Shown here: piece by piece, positions 61,623 through 64,000 of the stretch
Layout: each line of letters begins with the position of its first letter
How positions within the stretch are numbered: the first letter of the stretch is position 1
Origin: Halobacterium hubeiense
GTDB lineage: Archaea; Halobacteriota; Halobacteria; Halobacteriales; Halobacteriaceae
Assembly (NCBI RefSeq): GCF_001488575.1
Contig: NZ_LN831302.1
Location: 1,550,001 to 1,614,000 of the forward strand
DNA: 64,000 bases
Reading direction: 5' to 3'
Notes under the pieces: generated by a model
What the model was told of the DNA's origin: nothing
The model's database searches: none
The model's input: the letters and a program-made list of their open reading frames with translations, nothing else
Program-made: the position numbers and the translations under genes

Positions 61623-62134
61623 TGGCGCTCCCAGGCGAGAACACCAAGTTCTACGAGACGCCGAATCACCCGTATCAGGGCGAACGCATCTCCGAGGAGA
61701 GCGACCTCGTCTCCCGGTACGGCCTGAAGAACAAGGAGGAGCTCTGGCGAGCGCAGTCCGAACTGCGCAACTTCCGCCGCGAGGCGCGTCGCCTGCTCGG
61801 CCAGACGGAGACGGTCAGCGGCGAGGAGTTCGTCTCCCGCCTCCAGCGCATCGGCGTGCTCTCCAACCAGGAGAGCCTCGACGACGTCCTCTCGCTCGAC
61901 GTGACGGACGTCCTCGAACGCCGCCTGCAGACGGTCGTCTACCGCGAGGGCCTCGCGAACACTGTCGGTCAGGCCCGGCAGTTCATCTCCCACGGCCACA
62001 TCACGGTCGACGGGAGCCGCGTCACGGAGCCCTCCTACACGGTCGAGGTGTCCGAGGAGGACGCCATCGCGTTCGACGAACGAAGCGACCTCACAGACGA
62101 ACTGCACCCGGCTCGCGCCGGTGCACAGGAGTAA
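61622..62134 (+). CDS. rpsD: Ribosomal protein uS4
   Basis: Primary 16S-binding assembly protein, 170 residues. The S4 RNA-binding domain is seen as [45 protein letters not shown]. Its ATG overlaps the uS13 stop (TAATG). Confidence 0.97.
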   Translation: MALPGENTKFYETPNHPYQGERISEESDLVSRYGLKNKEELWRAQSELRNFRREARRLLGQTETVSGEEFVSRLQRIGVLSNQESLDDVLSLDVTDVLERRLQTVVYREGLANTVGQARQFISHGHITVDGSRVTEPSYTVEVSEEDAIAFDERSDLTDELHPARAGAQE

Positions 62135-62140
62135 CACAAT

Positions 62141-62524
62141 ATGGCTGACGACACCAAATGGGGCATCGCGCACATCCACGCCTCGTTCAACAACACCATC
62201 ATGACGGTCACCGACGAGACGGGCGCCGAGACGCTCGCAAAGTCGAGTGGCGGGACGGTGGTCAAGCAGAACCGTGACGAGGCGTCGCCGTACGCCGCGA
62301 TGCAGATGGCCGAACAGCTCGCCGAAGACGTCTTAGACCAGGGCATCGACAAGGTGCACGTTCGCGTGCGCGGCCCCGGTGGCAACCTCCAGCGCAGCCC
62401 GGGTCCGGGCGCGCAGGCCGCCATCCGAGCGCTCGCTCGCGCCGGTCTCGAAATCGGCCGCATCGAGGACGTGACGCCCGTCCCCCACGACGGGACGCGT
62501 CCCCCGAAGAACAGCGGGTACTAA
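62141..62524 (+). CDS. rpsK: Ribosomal protein uS11
   Basis: Platform protein of the small subunit, 127 residues. Conserved blocks are [64 protein letters not shown] and the ending [12 protein letters not shown]. It follows uS4 by six bases and precedes rpoD by three. Confidence 0.97.
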   Translation: MADDTKWGIAHIHASFNNTIMTVTDETGAETLAKSSGGTVVKQNRDEASPYAAMQMAEQLAEDVLDQGIDKVHVRVRGPGGNLQRSPGPGAQAAIRALARAGLEIGRIEDVTPVPHDGTRPPKNSGY

Positions 62525-62527
62525 GCA

Positions 62528-63271
62528 ATGAGCACGGACTTCGACGTCGAATTCATCGACCGCGACGACCGGGAAGCCCGGTTCGTCGTTCGCAACATCA
62601 CGCCGGCGTTCGCGAACGGCATTCGGCGAGCGATCATCGCCGACGTTCCGACGCTGTCCATCGACACCGTCCGGTTCGTCGAGAACTCCAGCGTGATGTT
62701 CGACGAACAGCTCGCGCTGCGTCTCGGCCTCGTGCCGTTGACGACGCCCGAGGACTTCGCCGAGGGTGACACGGTCACGCTCGCGCTCGACGTCGAGGGC
62801 CCGGGGACGGCGTACTCCGGGGACCTGGTCTGTCAGGACCCCGAAGTGGAGGCCGCCGACGAGAACATCCCCATCATCGAGCTCAAAGACGACCAGCGCC
62901 TCGAGTTGGAGGCCGACGCGGAACTCGGCTACGGCCGCGACCACGCCAAACACCAGGGCGGCGTCGCTGTCGGCTACCGACACCTCCAGCGCGTGAACGT
63001 CGTCGGCGAACGCGACGAGTACGCCGACGAGGAGCCCCAGATGCTCCGCGGCGTCATCGAGGAGGACGGCGAACTCGTGCCGACCGACGACTTCGACAAC
63101 GACCTCACGAACCGGTACCCCGGCAAGGAGCTCGAAGTCGAGGACGTTCCCGGCGCGTTCGTCTTCCACGTCGAATCCGACGGCTCGATGCCCGTGACAG
63201 AGCTGGTTCTCCGAGCAGTCGACTCCCTGGTCGACCGCGCGGACGAACTCGAACAGGCAGTCCAACTATAA
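62528..63271 (+). CDS. rpoD: DNA-directed RNA polymerase subunit D
   Basis: Assembly subunit (alpha-N/Rpb3 homologue) of archaeal RNA polymerase, 247 residues. [54 protein letters not shown] is the dimerisation region; the C-terminal [19 protein letters not shown] closes it. Only one Cys is present in the insert, so the Fe-S ferredoxin-like cluster known in some archaeal D subunits is absent. Fixed position after uS11 in the alpha-like operon. Confidence 0.96.
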   Translation: MSTDFDVEFIDRDDREARFVVRNITPAFANGIRRAIIADVPTLSIDTVRFVENSSVMFDEQLALRLGLVPLTTPEDFAEGDTVTLALDVEGPGTAYSGDLVCQDPEVEAADENIPIIELKDDQRLELEADAELGYGRDHAKHQGGVAVGYRHLQRVNVVGERDEYADEEPQMLRGVIEEDGELVPTDDFDNDLTNRYPGKELEVEDVPGAFVFHVESDGSMPVTELVLRAVDSLVDRADELEQAVQL

Positions 63272-63397
63272 CAATGAGTGCTCCGACCCACACTACCGCG
63301 CCGACGCCCACTCCTGCCCCGGGAGCCTCGGGCCCGGCAATCGAAATCGGTAAAAAGGGTCGGGAGCTACGGAGAAGCGAAGCGCCATCGCGGCCGT

Positions 63398-63482
63398 GCA
63401 GGGATAGCCAAGTTAGGTCAAAGGCGCAGCGTTCAGGGCGCTGTCCTGTAGGGGTTCGCAGGTTCAAATCCTGCTCCCTGCA
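63398..63482 (+). tRNA. tRNA-Leu (CAG anticodon)
   Basis: Acceptor arms GCAGGGA (63398-63404) and TCCCTGC (63475-63481) pair. The anticodon stem GCAGCG/CGCTG holds loop TTCAGGG with anticodon CAG. A class II variable arm and T arm (GCAGG-TTCAAAT-CCTGC) follow. It lies between rpoD and rpl18e, the usual haloarchaeal arrangement. Confidence 0.95.
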
Positions 63483-63515
63483 CTCGACTTCTCACAACTT
63501 TCCAGGAGTACGAGC

Positions 63516-63869
63516 ATGAGTAAGACAAGTCCGAGACTCAGCAGTCTCATCGCCGAACTGAAGTCCGTCGCCCGAGATTCGGGCACGGACGTCTGGCACG
63601 ACGTCGCTGGCCGGCTGGAGAAGCCGCGCCGCACGCACGCCGAGGTGAACCTGAGTCGCATCGAACGTTACGCGAACGAGGACGAGACCGTCGTCGTCCC
63701 CGGCAAGGTGCTGGGGTCCGGCGCGCTTCGAAAGTCCGTCACCGTCGCTGCCGTGGATTTCTCCGGCAGCGCGAAGACGAAAATCGAGCACGCCGACGGC
63801 GAGGCCGTCCATCTGGAACAGGCAGTCGAACAGAACCCCGAAGGATCCGACGTGCGGGTGATTCGATGA
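63516..63869 (+). CDS. rpl18e: Ribosomal protein eL18
   Basis: Large-subunit protein of archaea and eukaryotes, 117 residues: [61 protein letters not shown] and [18 protein letters not shown]. Its stop overlaps the uL13 start (ATGA). Confidence 0.96.
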   Translation: MSKTSPRLSSLIAELKSVARDSGTDVWHDVAGRLEKPRRTHAEVNLSRIERYANEDETVVVPGKVLGSGALRKSVTVAAVDFSGSAKTKIEHADGEAVHLEQAVEQNPEGSDVRVIR

Positions 63870-64000
63870 GTCTCGCGGAGTTCGACGCCGACGTGGTCGT
63901 CGACGCGCGGGACTGCATCATGGGCCGCGTGGCGAGCAACGTCGCCGAGCGCGCCCTCGACGGCGAGTCGGTCGCCGTCGTCAACGCCGAGCAGGCAGTC
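63866..64000 (+). CDS. rplM: Ribosomal protein uL13, N-terminal part (cut by window end)
   Basis: The 45 visible codons read [45 protein letters not shown], with the conserved GR.AS..AE region of archaeal uL13. The ATG at 63866 overlaps the eL18 stop. The rest lies beyond the window. Confidence 0.93.
   Translation, partial: MSLAEFDADVVVDARDCIMGRVASNVAERALDGESVAVVNAEQAV

Overview
This window is haloarchaeal chromosome. The evidence is the very high GC content, acidic Asp/Glu-rich proteins, Tat/lipobox signal peptides, a PGF-CTERM surface protein, archaeal promoter signals close to start codons, and an archaeal ribosomal/RNA polymerase operon with embedded tRNAs. The genus cannot be fixed from sequence alone; a member of the Halobacteriaceae is plausible.

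Layout. 1-5.2 kb is a denitrification/anaerobic-respiration neighbourhood: copper nitrite reductase (cut by the window edge), a small CGCGG peptide that may be a RiPP precursor, a TupA-type tungstate-binding protein, a NorB/CcoN-like membrane protein, an AbrB/VapC toxin-antitoxin pair, an HTH-10 regulator and a DUF2249-like protein. Four of the five copies of the palindrome CGAAC-NN-GTTCG lie here. 5.2-17.8 kb holds a flavin-binding protein, a Zn/Cd-type P-type ATPase, a CNNM/CBS protein, formate dehydrogenase alpha, a four-gene ABC importer, MsrA, and a copper chaperone divergent from an Lrp-TRASH sensor. 17.9-25.1 kb is a transglutaminase/DUF58/membrane-protein operon facing a MoxR ATPase. 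25.3-38.8 kb is mixed: sulfatase-like enzyme, GtrA, a lipoprotein, an RND/MMPL exporter with its TrmB-type regulator, galactonate dehydratase, DUF309, aspartoacylase-like and UPF0179 proteins, and a 265-bp nested inverted repeat. 38.4-46 kb has an HxlR regulator, an esterase, MsrB, two MoaD/SAMP-like beta-grasp proteins, an aldehyde ferredoxin oxidoreductase with a divergent three-gene cassette, and an XPB-type helicase. 46-54 kb has a DICT-domain protein, a PGF-CTERM nucleotidase, a DMT transporter, an Lrp regulator and a 2-oxoacid:ferredoxin oxidoreductase.

54.2-58.4 kb is compositionally odd: two overlapping secreted-protein genes, the first with PKD domains and a Thr/Glu/Tyr/Arg-rich tail, with AT-rich patches unlike anything else here. 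After it come Mrp/NBP35, a MoaA-type radical SAM enzyme, tRNA-Ser, rpsM-rpsD-rpsK-rpoD, tRNA-Leu, rpl18e and rplM (cut by the window end).

How it fits together. Molybdenum/tungsten and anaerobic metabolism recur: nitrite reductase, formate dehydrogenase, AOR, MoaA, MoaD-like proteins and tungstate binding. Two sequence signals tie distant genes together. The CGAAC-NN-GTTCG palindrome joins the nitrite region to the MoaD-like gene at 40 kb. An 18-bp box, GTAACTGCT-N4-GTTAC, lies upstream of both the tungstate-binding protein and MoaA, nearly 59 kb apart.
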